Below the pieces are notes generated by a model, which worked only from the letters and a program-made list of their open reading frames with translations, searched no databases and was not told where the DNA came from. A program made the translations under genes and the position numbers. From positions 1 through 28,322 of the forward strand of contig JACWMK010000031.1 of the NCBI GenBank assembly GCA_015661405.1: 28,322 nucleotides of DNA, read 5' to 3'. This DNA comes from Methanobacterium sp. Lineage in GTDB: Archaea; Methanobacteriota; Methanobacteria; Methanobacteriales; Methanobacteriaceae. Below, piece after piece: positions 19,191 to 26,962 of this stretch (within the stretch, counting starts at the first letter, position 1; every line of letters begins with the position of its first letter).

Positions 19191-19698
19191 AATCATCAAA
19201 GGATTCAACACTATCATTATAAATATTTATCAGGACATGATGAAAAATCATCTTTCGGAACATTACAAAAAATAAGGCATATTATAGCCAGTGCAAATAA
19301 AATCATAGCTAGATTAAAACTAGCCAAAATCAGAATTGAAAATATAGAAATCGAAGAAAAAAATAGTCGAATGTTAATTATAAACTTAAAATAAGGTATT
19401 GAATAGCTAAAGAACCTTATTAAAAATATTAAAAATGAAAGCGACCCCCATAAATTTCCGAAAGAAGTGCCATATAAGGAATACGATAACAGTATCCATT
19501 GAAAATAAGTTAAATCAGATAAATAAGAATTTTACTAAAACTAATTTAAATAAATTAAAGAACGCTAATTTTCATAATAATAAAGTAAAAGAAATTTTCT
19601 TTGAATTATTTAAATTTAGAAGAAAATTCGATTTTATACTAGCCGAAAAGCAACTTATAAAAGGATATGAAGAAATTAAACTTACCAGAAAATACTGA
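19191..19698 (+). pseudogene. Decayed gene remnant of unknown family
   Basis: Frame 3 (phase of 19191) reads like a protein from 19191 to 19499 but is broken by TAA at 19392 and TAG at 19404. Between and after those stops it gives sensible segments, for example SSFGTLQKIRHIIASANKI and ESDPHKFPKEVPYKEYDNS. At about 19499 coding character moves to the frame of 19435-19698 (IENKLNQINKN through LFKFRRKFDFILAEKQ), which stops at TGA 19696. A further frame upstream (from ATG 19150) may hold the 5' part. No SD precedes any of these. Together this suggests one lysine-rich, mostly helical protein of about 170 residues inactivated by two stops and a frameshift. I do not recognise the family. The 88-codon ORF 19435-19698 should not be annotated alone. 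Confidence 0.45.
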
Positions 19699-19869
<171 letters not shown>

Positions 19870-20421
19870 ATGTATAAATATATTAAAGAAGCATGGAAAA
19901 ATCCAGATAACTCCTACATCAAGGAGTTAATGCAGACAAGAGCTCCGATATGGAGAAAAGAAAGCGTAATTCAAAGAGTAGAAAGACCCACCCGATTAGA
20001 TCGGGCAAGATCCTTAGGTTACAAAGCTAAAAAAGGATATATAGTGGTAAGAACCCGTGTTCGCAGAGGCGGAAGAAGAAAATCTAGATTCAAAAAAGGT
20101 AGGAAACCTAAAAGGATGGGTGTAATTAAAATCACTCCTAAAAAATCTATAAAAAGAATGGCTGAAGAAAGGGTTGCGAGAAAATATCCTAACTTAGAGG
20201 TTTTAAATTCTTACTGGGTTTGGGAGGATGGAAAATTCAAATTCTACGAAGTTATACTAGTTGATCCTAATCATCCATCAATAAAGAATGATTCTAACAT
20301 AAATTGGATATGTGAAAGCCAACACACCCGTCGTGTCTTCAGGGGTTTAACCAGTGAAGGACAGAAAACAAGAGGTCTTCGAAATAAGGGTAAAGGGGCT
20401 GAGAAGGTTAGATCAGGATAA
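19870..20421 (+). CDS. rpl15e: 50S ribosomal protein L15e
   Basis: The 183-residue, strongly basic protein matches archaeal/eukaryotic L15e throughout. It begins MYKYIKEAWKNP, has the RVERPTRLDRARSLGYKAK block, and an Arg/Lys-rich GGRRKSRFKKGRKPKRMG loop that penetrates the 23S rRNA. It ends with the conserved T-S-E-G-Q-K-T-R-G-L motif. The frame is open upstream to TTG 19831, but ATG 19870 is 6 nt behind GAGGTG and gives the family N-terminus. First gene of the superoperon's upstream block; its stop overlaps the next start in TAATG, so translation is coupled to the COG1325 gene. Confidence 0.97.
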   Translation: MYKYIKEAWKNPDNSYIKELMQTRAPIWRKESVIQRVERPTRLDRARSLGYKAKKGYIVVRTRVRRGGRRKSRFKKGRKPKRMGVIKITPKKSIKRMAEERVARKYPNLEVLNSYWVWEDGKFKFYEVILVDPNHPSIKNDSNINWICESQHTRRVFRGLTSEGQKTRGLRNKGKGAEKVRSG

Positions 20422-20846
20422 TGATCCATAATATCTCCTACAGAGCCTTTGTTTATGGAACCGAAAATGAGGAAAAAGTGAAAAATGCCATTAAAACTCT
20501 TTTTCCAAATTCCCTAATTCAAAGTGAAGTTACTGAGGGTCATTATAAGACCCCCGTTTTAATTTTACATGATAAAATTGATAAAAAACGGGATATAAAA
20601 AATTTCATTAAAAGTCTAAATAATATAGGATCTTATGATAAAAAAAGGATTTTAAAGGATTTAGATAAGAAAATGGATGATAAGGGAAACTTTTTCCTCA
20701 GATTTGATAAACAACAGGCTTATCAAGGTGAATTGGAGGTTGTTGAACATGGTGATTCTATTCATGTTAAAATTAAAATGCCAGCTTACCCAGCTAAAAA
20801 AGATATAGCTATGAAACTTGTAAGGAAATTATTGGTTGTGGATTAA
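20421..20846 (+). CDS. COG1325 RNA-binding protein (predicted exosome-associated)
   Basis: The 141-residue protein matches archaeal COG1325 (DUF54), small proteins distantly related to ribosomal L5 folds that were predicted from operon context to work with the exosome or RNase P. The N-terminal I-S-Y-R-A-F-V-Y-G-T-E strand, the central HYKTPVLILHDKI segment and the FLRFDKQQAYQGE block typify the family. Its ATG overlaps the L15e stop by 1 nt (TAATG). It ends 1 nt before the likely TTG of rnp3. Position between a ribosomal protein and two RNase P proteins supports a role in rRNA or tRNA processing; direct activity is not established. Confidence 0.85.
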   Translation: MIHNISYRAFVYGTENEEKVKNAIKTLFPNSLIQSEVTEGHYKTPVLILHDKIDKKRDIKNFIKSLNNIGSYDKKRILKDLDKKMDDKGNFFLRFDKQQAYQGELEVVEHGDSIHVKIKMPAYPAKKDIAMKLVRKLLVVD

Positions 20847-20847
20847 A

Positions 20848-21531
20848 TTGTTTTTCGATTTACATGTTCATGAAAGTCAAGAACTTGTGGATGAGGTTGA
20901 AAGATTAGGTTATAACGGTGTTTTAACATTTAACCATGAAGAGATTAAAAATAAAGATTATCCTGATAATTTAATATCATTGAAGAATGATTCATCATTT
21001 CAAATTAGAAGAGGATTGATGATTTATTCTAAAAACACAGCTGATCTTAAAAGAAAGATTCAAAAATCTCGTAATGAAGATGTTTTAATAGTTTATGGTG
21101 GTGATCTGAAAATAAATAGATCAGCCTGCGAGAATCCTCGAGTTGATATAATTTCTCATCCTTATCATGGACGTAGAGACTGTGGAATTAACCATATTTC
21201 GGCCAGAAAAGCAGCGGAAAATGAAGTGGCTGTAGAATTAAATATTAGATATTTACTTAGAAGTAGACCTCAAAACCGTTATAAGGTTTTAGGATATTAT
21301 AGGGAAATTTTAAAACTACAACGGAAGTTTGAATTTCCTTTGATCATTACTAGTGGTGCTCATTCAATATTTGAATTACATACTCCTCACGATATTATAG
21401 CATTAACTAACTGTTTTGGAATGAACGAGGAGGAAGCGTCTTTTGCTTTATCTGAAACTCCAAGGAATATAATTGAAAGAAGAGATTTAGGGAGTAATGC
21501 ATTAGTGAAAGGGGCTCGAATTATAGAATAA
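20848..21531 (+). CDS. rnp3: Ribonuclease P protein component 3 (Rpp30/Rnp3)
   Basis: Protein subunit of archaeal RNase P, which trims the 5' ends of pre-tRNAs; it pairs with Pop5 to activate the catalytic RNA core. The 227-residue protein has the PHP-like TIM barrel of Rpp30: the opening F-F-D-L-H-V-H, then D-I-I-S-H-P-Y near 100-106, A-V-E-L-N-I-R-Y, and the final helices. TTG 20848 yields the standard N-terminus MFFDLHVH and begins 1 nt after the stop of the preceding gene. A TTG at 20836 would overlap that gene and is less likely. The usual partner rnp2 follows 110 nt later. Confidence 0.95.
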   Translation: MFFDLHVHESQELVDEVERLGYNGVLTFNHEEIKNKDYPDNLISLKNDSSFQIRRGLMIYSKNTADLKRKIQKSRNEDVLIVYGGDLKINRSACENPRVDIISHPYHGRRDCGINHISARKAAENEVAVELNIRYLLRSRPQNRYKVLGYYREILKLQRKFEFPLIITSGAHSIFELHTPHDIIALTNCFGMNEEEASFALSETPRNIIERRDLGSNALVKGARIIE

Positions 21532-21641
21532 TTAAAAATTTGAATATTCCAAAATATTATTCATAGTATAATTTTTTTTTACTAAGAGGAACATTGTTTA
21601 GTTGAATTTATACGAAATGATTTGTTTTAGAGGAATTAAAT

Positions 21642-22010
21642 TTGAAACTTAAAATATTACCCCCTCATTTGCGAAATAAAAAGAGATATCTTGCCTTTGA
21701 AGTTATCTCAGAGACTTCAATTAACAGGGATGATGTTATATCCATTATTTGGGGTGCTTTATGGGATATGTATGGTTCCTGTGGCATCAGTCAGTTTGAT
21801 TTATGGGTAATTAAAATATGGAATTATGATACTTCCAAGAAACATGTGATGAAGGGTATATTAAGATGTAGGAGAGAAGAAGTTCATTCAGTAAGATCGA
21901 TAATACCAACTATTACAAGATTTAAAGGTAGTAGGGTTGTTTTCCACACATTAGGGATTTCGGGAAGTATACATTCAGCTATAAAAAAATTTATTTATGA
22001 TAAACATTAA
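21642..22010 (+). CDS. rnp2: Ribonuclease P protein component 2 (Pop5/Rnp2)
   Basis: The 122-residue protein matches archaeal Pop5: it opens MKLKILPPHLRNKKRYLAF, which carries the family P-x-x-R-x-K-x-R-Y-L-x-F signature, then has a ferredoxin-like RNA-binding fold with IIWGALWDMYGSCGISQFD and the helix-ending IHSAIKKF. With Rpp30 it forms the heterotetramer that enhances cleavage by RNase P RNA. The start is TTG 21642 behind AGAGGA. A 110-nt AT-rich gap separates it from rnp3, so it may also be transcribed from its own promoter. Confidence 0.95.
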   Translation: MKLKILPPHLRNKKRYLAFEVISETSINRDDVISIIWGALWDMYGSCGISQFDLWVIKIWNYDTSKKHVMKGILRCRREEVHSVRSIIPTITRFKGSRVVFHTLGISGSIHSAIKKFIYDKH

Positions 22011-22141
22011 TTTTAAAACAATTACCTTTAATATTTGCATTTTTTTTATAAAAATTTAATACTAATATCCAGTAAAATTGCAGTAAATAATTATAAGTCT
22101 ATTTCATAAAAGGAAAAATAATTTATTTGGAGTAAACTATT

Positions 22142-22444
22142 ATGGCTGATGTTTCAATTAAATGTCCTGAATGTCAATCAGAAAGCCCCTTAAATGCAGT
22201 TTATTGCATGGAGTGTGGTTGTAAAATAGAGAAAGTGAATGAAAATATATATAAAAAAGTTAAAATACTGGCAATAATTGGAATTTTCATATTCTTACCT
22301 TTAGCCATCATAGCTGGTTTGTATTTATACACACGTCCTGAATGCCGTGTTAAACGAAAAGGAATGGATTACATTTTGATTTCAATAGCTGTATGGATTT
22401 TCTACTTAGCTATAATAATATATGCTTCTTTTGCCATCCATTAG
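22142..22444 (+). CDS. Small zinc-ribbon, two-helix membrane protein
   Basis: The 100-residue protein has an N-terminal zinc ribbon with two Cys-x-x-Cys pairs (Cys8/11 and Cys22/25), a short charged linker, and two hydrophobic segments (about 40-63 and 76-98). A basic loop with one Cys (R-P-E-C-R-V-K-R-K) lies between them. The layout places the ribbon in the cytoplasm by the positive-inside rule. Such zinc-ribbon membrane proteins are common but uncharacterised in methanogens. It sits between rnp2 and psmA, inside a conserved archaeal superoperon that does not normally contain it. ATG 22142 has a weak SD, GGAG. Confidence 0.75.
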   Translation: MADVSIKCPECQSESPLNAVYCMECGCKIEKVNENIYKKVKILAIIGIFIFLPLAIIAGLYLYTRPECRVKRKGMDYILISIAVWIFYLAIIIYASFAIH

Positions 22445-22736
22445 TAACTTTTAAAAAATTTTTCATAGTTAATTTCTGGCCTTGACATTGAATTTGTCGA
22501 ATCTTTTTTATACTAAATATTATTATATAGATTAAATGCTGTTTAATAGAACTAGGAAAATTACGAAAAATTTAATGTTTTAGAATCAAAAATAGTTATA
22601 AATCAAGAATAATATAGAAAATTTTCATTAATCATTTTTATAAAAATATCATAAATTCATAAATATTATAATTAAATTTATTTAAAAAAAAAAATTTGTT
22701 ATTTATTTAAAAAAAATTTAAAGTGAGGTATAATTT
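22445..22736. other. AT-rich promoter region of the psmA operon
   Basis: Roughly 290 bp of nearly pure A+T sequence with no coding frame. A GTGAGGT site just before 22737 is the psmA SD. TATA-like matches are numerous, so no single promoter is called. Confidence 0.4.
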
Positions 22737-23486
22737 ATGCAACCGTTTCCAGCAGCAGGATATGATAAGGGTATATCTATATTTAGTCCAGATGGAAGAC
22801 TTTTTCAAGTTGAATATGCAAGAGAAGCTGTAAAGAGAGGTACAACTTCACTGGGTGTGAAATCCACTGAAGGAATAGTATTAGTTGTTGATAAAAGACC
22901 AACTAGTAAACTAGTGGAACCCAAATCCATAGAGAAGATATTCAAAATTGATGAACATATAGGTGCAGCTACATCCGGATTAGTGGCTGATGCCAGAAAT
23001 CTTATTGAAAAAGCTCGAATGGAGGCTCAGATTAACCGTATAACGTATAACGAACCTATAAGGGTTGAAAGTCTCGCTAAAAAAATTTGTGATTTGAAAC
23101 AAATGTACACTCAACATGGTGGTGTAAGACCCTTCGGTTCCGCCCTTATTATAGGGGGAGTAAATGATACAGGTGTTCGGTTATTTGAGACAGATCCTAG
23201 TGGGGCTTTAATAGAATATAAAGCTACGGCTATAGGTTCTGGAAGAGCAATGGCCATGGAAGAGTTTGAAAAAAAATATCGGGACGAAATGAATCTCGAG
23301 GAAGCAATGGAATTAGCTTTAGATGCTGTATATGAAGCAACTGAAGGTAAAACTACAGTTGAAAGCGTTGAAATAGCAGTTATAGATAGTAAAACTAAGA
23401 AATTCCGAAAATTAAGTGATGATGATTTAGTGGAACATGTTGAAGAACTCATTATAAGGAAACCTAAGGAGGAAGAAGAGGAATAG
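22737..23486 (+). CDS. psmA: Proteasome subunit alpha
   Basis: Forms the outer heptameric rings of the 20S proteasome, gating access to the beta-ring active sites. The 249-residue protein has the alpha-specific N-terminal extension and signature, SPDGRLFQVEYAREAVKRG (about residues 18-36), and the conserved S-G-L-V-A-D-A-R block near 80-87. The acidic tail ends K-E-E-E-E-E. As expected for an alpha subunit, there is no propeptide with an N-terminal catalytic Thr. ATG 22737 follows GTGAGGT. sdo1 follows after 3 nt and the exosome genes lie downstream, the classic archaeal arrangement coupling RNA decay and proteolysis. The beta subunit is not in the window. Confidence 0.98.
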   Translation: MQPFPAAGYDKGISIFSPDGRLFQVEYAREAVKRGTTSLGVKSTEGIVLVVDKRPTSKLVEPKSIEKIFKIDEHIGAATSGLVADARNLIEKARMEAQINRITYNEPIRVESLAKKICDLKQMYTQHGGVRPFGSALIIGGVNDTGVRLFETDPSGALIEYKATAIGSGRAMAMEEFEKKYRDEMNLEEAMELALDAVYEATEGKTTVESVEIAVIDSKTKKFRKLSDDDLVEHVEELIIRKPKEEEEE

Positions 23487-23489
23487 AGA

Positions 23490-24185
23490 ATGATCACCCT
23501 CGAAGATGCAGTTATAGCTCGTTTAGAATATTTTGGGGAGCATTTTGAGATCCTGGTAGATCCGGAGATGGCTGCGGATTTTAAGAGGGGTGAAGCAATA
23601 GAAGTGCAAGAAATCCTCGCTGTGGAAGAAGTTTTTAAGGATGCCAAGAAGGGGGATAAGGCATCGGAAGAGGCTATGATGAAAGCCTTTAACACCACTG
23701 ATATTTTAGATGCTGCTGCAACTATAATAAGAAAGGGACATGTACAGCTTACTGCTCAACAGCGGAAGGAAATGACGGAGGAGAAGAGGAGAAAGATTGT
23801 TGCAACTATAACTAGGGAATCTATAAACCCCCAAACTAAACTTCCACATCCAGCTAGAAGAATAGAAATAGCCATGGAAGAATGTAAAATTCATATAGAT
23901 CCCTTTAAAAGTGTTGATGAACAAGTGAATACAGTTCTTAAAGCCATCCGCACTAAAATACCAATTCGATTTGAAAGAGTGCAGGTTGCCATAAAAATAC
24001 CTGGAGATTTCTCAGGTAAGGTTTATAATATTATACCTGAATTTGGCAAGACTAGGAAAGAAGAATGGCAGCAAGACGGATCATGGGTAGCTATAGTGGA
24101 AATACCTGGTGGTATGCAGGATAATTTTTATAGGAAGTTAAATGAACTTACTCATGGACAAGTAGAAACTAAACTACTGAAATAA
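23490..24185 (+). CDS. sdo1: Ribosome maturation protein SDO1/SBDS
   Basis: Archaeal orthologue of Shwachman-Bodian-Diamond protein, which helps release the anti-association factor aIF6 from new large ribosomal subunits. The 231-residue protein has the three usual domains: N-terminal FYSH-type (about 1-85, including YFGEHFEILVDPEMAADFKRGE), a middle three-helix bundle (about 90-160), and a C-terminal ferredoxin-like domain (about 165-231). The FYSH segment near the T-A-Q-Q-R-K-E-M turn is conserved. ATG 23490 comes 3 nt after psmA. The order psmA-sdo1-rrp4-rrp41-rrp42 is the archaeal standard. Confidence 0.96.
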   Translation: MITLEDAVIARLEYFGEHFEILVDPEMAADFKRGEAIEVQEILAVEEVFKDAKKGDKASEEAMMKAFNTTDILDAAATIIRKGHVQLTAQQRKEMTEEKRRKIVATITRESINPQTKLPHPARRIEIAMEECKIHIDPFKSVDEQVNTVLKAIRTKIPIRFERVQVAIKIPGDFSGKVYNIIPEFGKTRKEEWQQDGSWVAIVEIPGGMQDNFYRKLNELTHGQVETKLLK

Positions 24186-24238
24186 AGCTACTTAAAAAAA
24201 TTTAATCTTATTTTTTTGTTCATTTAGGAGGCCAGAGT

Positions 24239-25081
24239 GTGATATTTGTAGAAGATAAAGAAATAGTTATTCCTGGAGATATTCTAGCCGACGAGGATTA
24301 TCATGCGGGAAGAGGAACTTTCAAGGAAAATAATAAGATAACATCATCTCTTGTAGGTTTAGTGGCAGTAAGAGATAAAAATATTAGTGTAATACCTTTA
24401 CAGAGTAAGTATATACCTAAAAGGGGAGATGTAGTCATTGGTGAAATAACAGATATCAGATTCTCCATGTGGAATCTAGATATAAATTCTCCTTACTCTG
24501 GATTTTTACCTGCCTCAGATGTGTTTGGAAAAGAAAAAAGGGATTTAAGCAAAGCATTTAATGTGGGAGATGTTTTGTTTTTAAGAGTAGTAGATGTAGA
24601 TGAAGTAAAAAAAGTTAAATTAGGCCTTAAAGGCCGAGGTCTGGGTAAATTTAGAGGTGGAATACTGATTAACATCACTCCTACCAAAGTACCTCGACTC
24701 ATTGGTAAGAAAGGATCAATGATCAACATGATCAAAGATGAAACCAAATGTGAAGTAACGGTAGGGCAAAACGGTGTAGTATGGGTTAAAGGAAAACCAG
24801 ACATGGAACGAGTAGCTGAGCAAGTTATAAATATGATTGAAGAACAAGCACACACCTCTGGATTAACTGATAGAGTGAGAAACATGCTTTTAGAACTACT
24901 CGGCAAAGAAAAACTTTTAGAAAAACAAGAAGAAACTGAAGAAACAGAAACTGAAGAAACAGAAACTGAAGAAACAGAAACTGAAGAAACAGAAACTGAA
25001 GAAAAACTGAAGAAACAGAAACTGAAGAAACAGAAACTGAAGAAACCGATGAAACAGAAGAAGAAGATGGAGAAGAGTTAA
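24239..25081 (+). CDS. rrp4: Exosome RNA-binding subunit Rrp4, with frame-shifted repeat tail
   Basis: Cap subunit of the archaeal exosome that guides RNA to the Rrp41/Rrp42 ring. Residues 1-60 form the N-terminal beta domain, about 60-135 the S1 domain, and about 140-205 the KH domain with its G-x-x-G loop at 156-159 (GKKG). All this is intact. The tail from residue 231 is encoded by 15-bp repeats (Glu-Thr-Glu-Glu-Thr). At 25003/25004 a repeat lacks 4 nt. The frame then yields Lys-rich sequence to TAA at 25079-25081 (280 aa total). The other frame would continue acidic and stop at TAG 25087-25089, next to the rrp41 SD. The core is probably functional; the final 25 residues may be a mutation, sequencing error or frameshift site. 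Start GTG 24239 follows GGAGG at 7 nt. Confidence 0.93.
   Translation: MIFVEDKEIVIPGDILADEDYHAGRGTFKENNKITSSLVGLVAVRDKNISVIPLQSKYIPKRGDVVIGEITDIRFSMWNLDINSPYSGFLPASDVFGKEKRDLSKAFNVGDVLFLRVVDVDEVKKVKLGLKGRGLGKFRGGILINITPTKVPRLIGKKGSMINMIKDETKCEVTVGQNGVVWVKGKPDMERVAEQVINMIEEQAHTSGLTDRVRNMLLELLGKEKLLEKQEETEETETEETETEETETEETETEEKLKKQKLKKQKLKKPMKQKKKMEKS
24932..25047 (+). repeat. 15-bp tandem repeat in the rrp4 3' end
   Basis: Near-perfect head-to-tail units GAAACTGAAGAAACA start at 24932, 24947, 24962, 24977 and 24992. The fifth unit ends early at 25003 and the next begins at 25004 without its first G; together these two are 26 nt instead of 30. Further units start at 25018 and 25033, the last ending ACC. 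Eight units in all. The array is prone to slippage, and the 4-nt deficit is what changes the Rrp4 reading frame. Confidence 0.95.
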
Positions 25082-25091
25082 TTCAATAGAG

Positions 25092-25817
25092 GTGATCACT
25101 ATTATAACTAATAAAGAGTTTAGCACTGGTATAGAGACCAGTGAAAGAGCTGATGGTAGAGCTTTTGATGAATTGAGGCCAATAAAAATAGAGGCAGGAG
25201 TTTTAAACAGAGCTGACGGATCAGCATACCTAGAATTAGGTGGAAATAAAATTCTCGCAGCCGTTTATGGCCCAAGAGAACTGCATATAAGGCGTTTAAT
25301 GCAGCCTAACCGCGCTGTTTTAAGATGCAGATATAATATGGCGCCATTCTCAGTGGATGATAGGAAAAGACCAGGACCAGACCGTAGATCGGTGGAAATA
25401 TCAAAAATAACTTCAGAAGCACTTTCACCCGCAGTTTTCCTAGAAAAATTTCCAAGATCAACCATAGACGTTTTTATAGAAGTATTAGAAGCGGAAGGAG
25501 GCACTAGATGTGCTGGTATAACAGCAGCCTCAGTAGCCCTAGCTGACGCAGGAGTCCCTATGCGAGATATAGTAGTTTCCTGCGCCGCTGGAAAGGCCAA
25601 TGGCCAGGTAGTGCTAGATCTCTCAGAAATAGAGGATAAGGAAGGTGAAGCAGATATGCCAATAGCTATCATGCCCCGTACCGGAGAAATCACTCTTCTA
25701 CAGAGCGATGGACATTTAACTAGTGAAGAATTTGAGAAAGCTTTAGATTTAGCAATGAATGGATGTAAAAAAATCTCCGAAGAACAGAAGAAAGCCATAT
25801 TGGGCAGGTATGGGTGA
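25092..25817 (+). CDS. rrp41: Exosome complex exonuclease Rrp41
   Basis: Catalytic RNase PH-like subunit of the archaeal exosome: phosphorolytic 3'-to-5' RNA degradation and, in reverse, tailing. The 241-residue protein has the N-terminal E-R-A-D-G-R-A-F-D-E-L-R-P motif and the phosphate/RNA-binding Arg cluster KRPGPDRRSVEISK near 92-105. The acidic catalytic region E-I-E-D-K-E-G-E-A-D-M-P is near 177-188. The frame's first start, GTG 25092, falls inside the AGAGGTGATC sequence that looks like an SD, and no ATG, GTG or TTG lies at normal distance behind it. Actual initiation is thus uncertain by a few codons. It pairs with Rrp42 in a hexameric ring beneath the Rrp4 cap. Confidence 0.96.
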   Translation: MITIITNKEFSTGIETSERADGRAFDELRPIKIEAGVLNRADGSAYLELGGNKILAAVYGPRELHIRRLMQPNRAVLRCRYNMAPFSVDDRKRPGPDRRSVEISKITSEALSPAVFLEKFPRSTIDVFIEVLEAEGGTRCAGITAASVALADAGVPMRDIVVSCAAGKANGQVVLDLSEIEDKEGEADMPIAIMPRTGEITLLQSDGHLTSEEFEKALDLAMNGCKKISEEQKKAILGRYG

Positions 25818-25823
25818 TTAAGA

Positions 25824-26621
25824 ATGGTTACTATTATTCCTGAAATAATAAGAGAAAGCATTACAAATTTAGTGAAGAATGGGGAAAGAAGTGATGGCAG
25901 ATCATTCTATGAGTACCGGGATATTTCCCTAGAAACGGGAGTTATAGAGAAATCTGAAGGATCTGCAAGAGTTAAAATAGGTAAAACTCAAATAGTTATT
26001 GGAACTAAACCACAAATAGGTGAACCATTCCCTGATACGCCTAATGTGGGAGTGCTGATGACTAACTCTGAATTATTACCTATGGCAGCTCCTGATTTTG
26101 AACCAGGACCACCTGATGAACGTTCAGTAGAATTATCCCGTGTAACAGATCGTTGTATAAGAGAAGCTGGAGTAGTTGATCTGGAAAAATTAGTTATAAG
26201 TGAAGGAGAAAAAGTATGGATGATATTCTTAGATCTTCATGTTCTGGATTATGATGGAAACCTAATGGATGCAGCAGTCTTAGGAAGTGTAGCTGCACTT
26301 ATGAACACTAAAATACCAGAAACCAGAATAGAAAATGGAGAAATCATCGTTGATCATGAGAAAATGATTTCTTTACCAATTAAAGAAAAAGCTTTAATGA
26401 CTACTTTTGCCAAGATAGGTGGTGAATTAATAATTGATCCATCCTTAGAAGAAGAACAAATTATGGATGCAAGAATCTCAATAGGAATAAGAGAAGATGG
26501 AAGTATCTGTGCAATGCAAAAAGGTGGAGCAAATCCACTAACTAAGGATGAAGTAATTAAAGCTATTTCCAAGTCTCAGGAAATTACTAAAGAGCTTAGA
26601 AAACATTTACCAGAAAATTAA
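25824..26621 (+). CDS. rrp42: Exosome complex component Rrp42
   Basis: Non-catalytic RNase PH-like partner of Rrp41, needed for ring assembly and RNA binding. The 265-residue protein has the RNase PH fold with the related motif G-E-R-S-D-G-R-S-F near 19-27 and P-G-P-P-D-E-R-S-V-E-L-S-R near 92-104. The catalytic Asp pair of Rrp41 is not conserved in the corresponding strand. ATG 25824 follows GGGTGAT and lies 6 nt after the rrp41 stop, so the two are coupled. Confidence 0.96.
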   Translation: MVTIIPEIIRESITNLVKNGERSDGRSFYEYRDISLETGVIEKSEGSARVKIGKTQIVIGTKPQIGEPFPDTPNVGVLMTNSELLPMAAPDFEPGPPDERSVELSRVTDRCIREAGVVDLEKLVISEGEKVWMIFLDLHVLDYDGNLMDAAVLGSVAALMNTKIPETRIENGEIIVDHEKMISLPIKEKALMTTFAKIGGELIIDPSLEEEQIMDARISIGIREDGSICAMQKGGANPLTKDEVIKAISKSQEITKELRKHLPEN

Positions 26622-26690
26622 TTAATCAAATTCTTATAAAAAAAAATATTCTAAATAATACATTAAAATTTTATAAAGGTGAATTAAAAA

Positions 26691-26960
26691 ATGGCAAGAA
26701 CAAAGAAAGTGGGTATAACTGGAAGATTCGGTGCCCGATACGGTAGAAAAGCTAAAAGAACCGTTAAATCTATAGAAGAAAATATGAAGAAAAAGCATAC
26801 ATGTCCTCAATGTGATAGACCTGCAGTGAAAAGAGTTTCAAGTGGTATCTGGAAATGTCGTAAATGTAACGCTGTATTCACTGGTGGAGCATACCTCCCC
26901 GCCACACCCATGGGTAAAACAGCCGCTAGAAACATAAAACGAATTGTTGGAGGTTTATAG
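26691..26960 (+). CDS. rpl37ae: 50S ribosomal protein L37Ae
   Basis: The 89-residue basic protein has the L37Ae zinc ribbon: Cys38/41 and Cys56/59 (C-P-Q-C and C-R-K-C). The N-terminal K-K-V-G-I-T-G-R-F-G-A-R-Y-G stretch and C-terminal F-T-G-G-A-Y-L-P-A-T match the family. It binds 23S rRNA near the exit tunnel region. ATG 26691 follows AAAGGTGAA. A 69-nt AT gap separates it from rrp42; rpoP follows after 2 nt. Confidence 0.97.
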   Translation: MARTKKVGITGRFGARYGRKAKRTVKSIEENMKKKHTCPQCDRPAVKRVSSGIWKCRKCNAVFTGGAYLPATPMGKTAARNIKRIVGGL

Positions 26961-26962
26961 AA

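Noticed and set aside
19435..19698. ORF 19435-19698 as an intact small gene
   Set aside because: No SD; its first 20 codons are not protein-like, while the overlapping frame is until about 19499. Better explained as part of a decayed gene.
23111..23698. 195-codon minus-strand ORF opposite psmA/sdo1
   Set aside because: Ser/Ile-rich translation typical of an antisense shadow; psmA and sdo1 are unambiguous on the plus strand.
24932..25047. Possible CRISPR or regulatory repeat array
   Set aside because: Units are directly contiguous with no spacers and lie within the rrp4 coding frame; it is a coding tandem repeat.
25265..25861. 198-codon minus-strand ORF opposite rrp41
   Set aside because: Antisense shadow of a clearly coding gene; low-complexity Ser-rich product with no SD.
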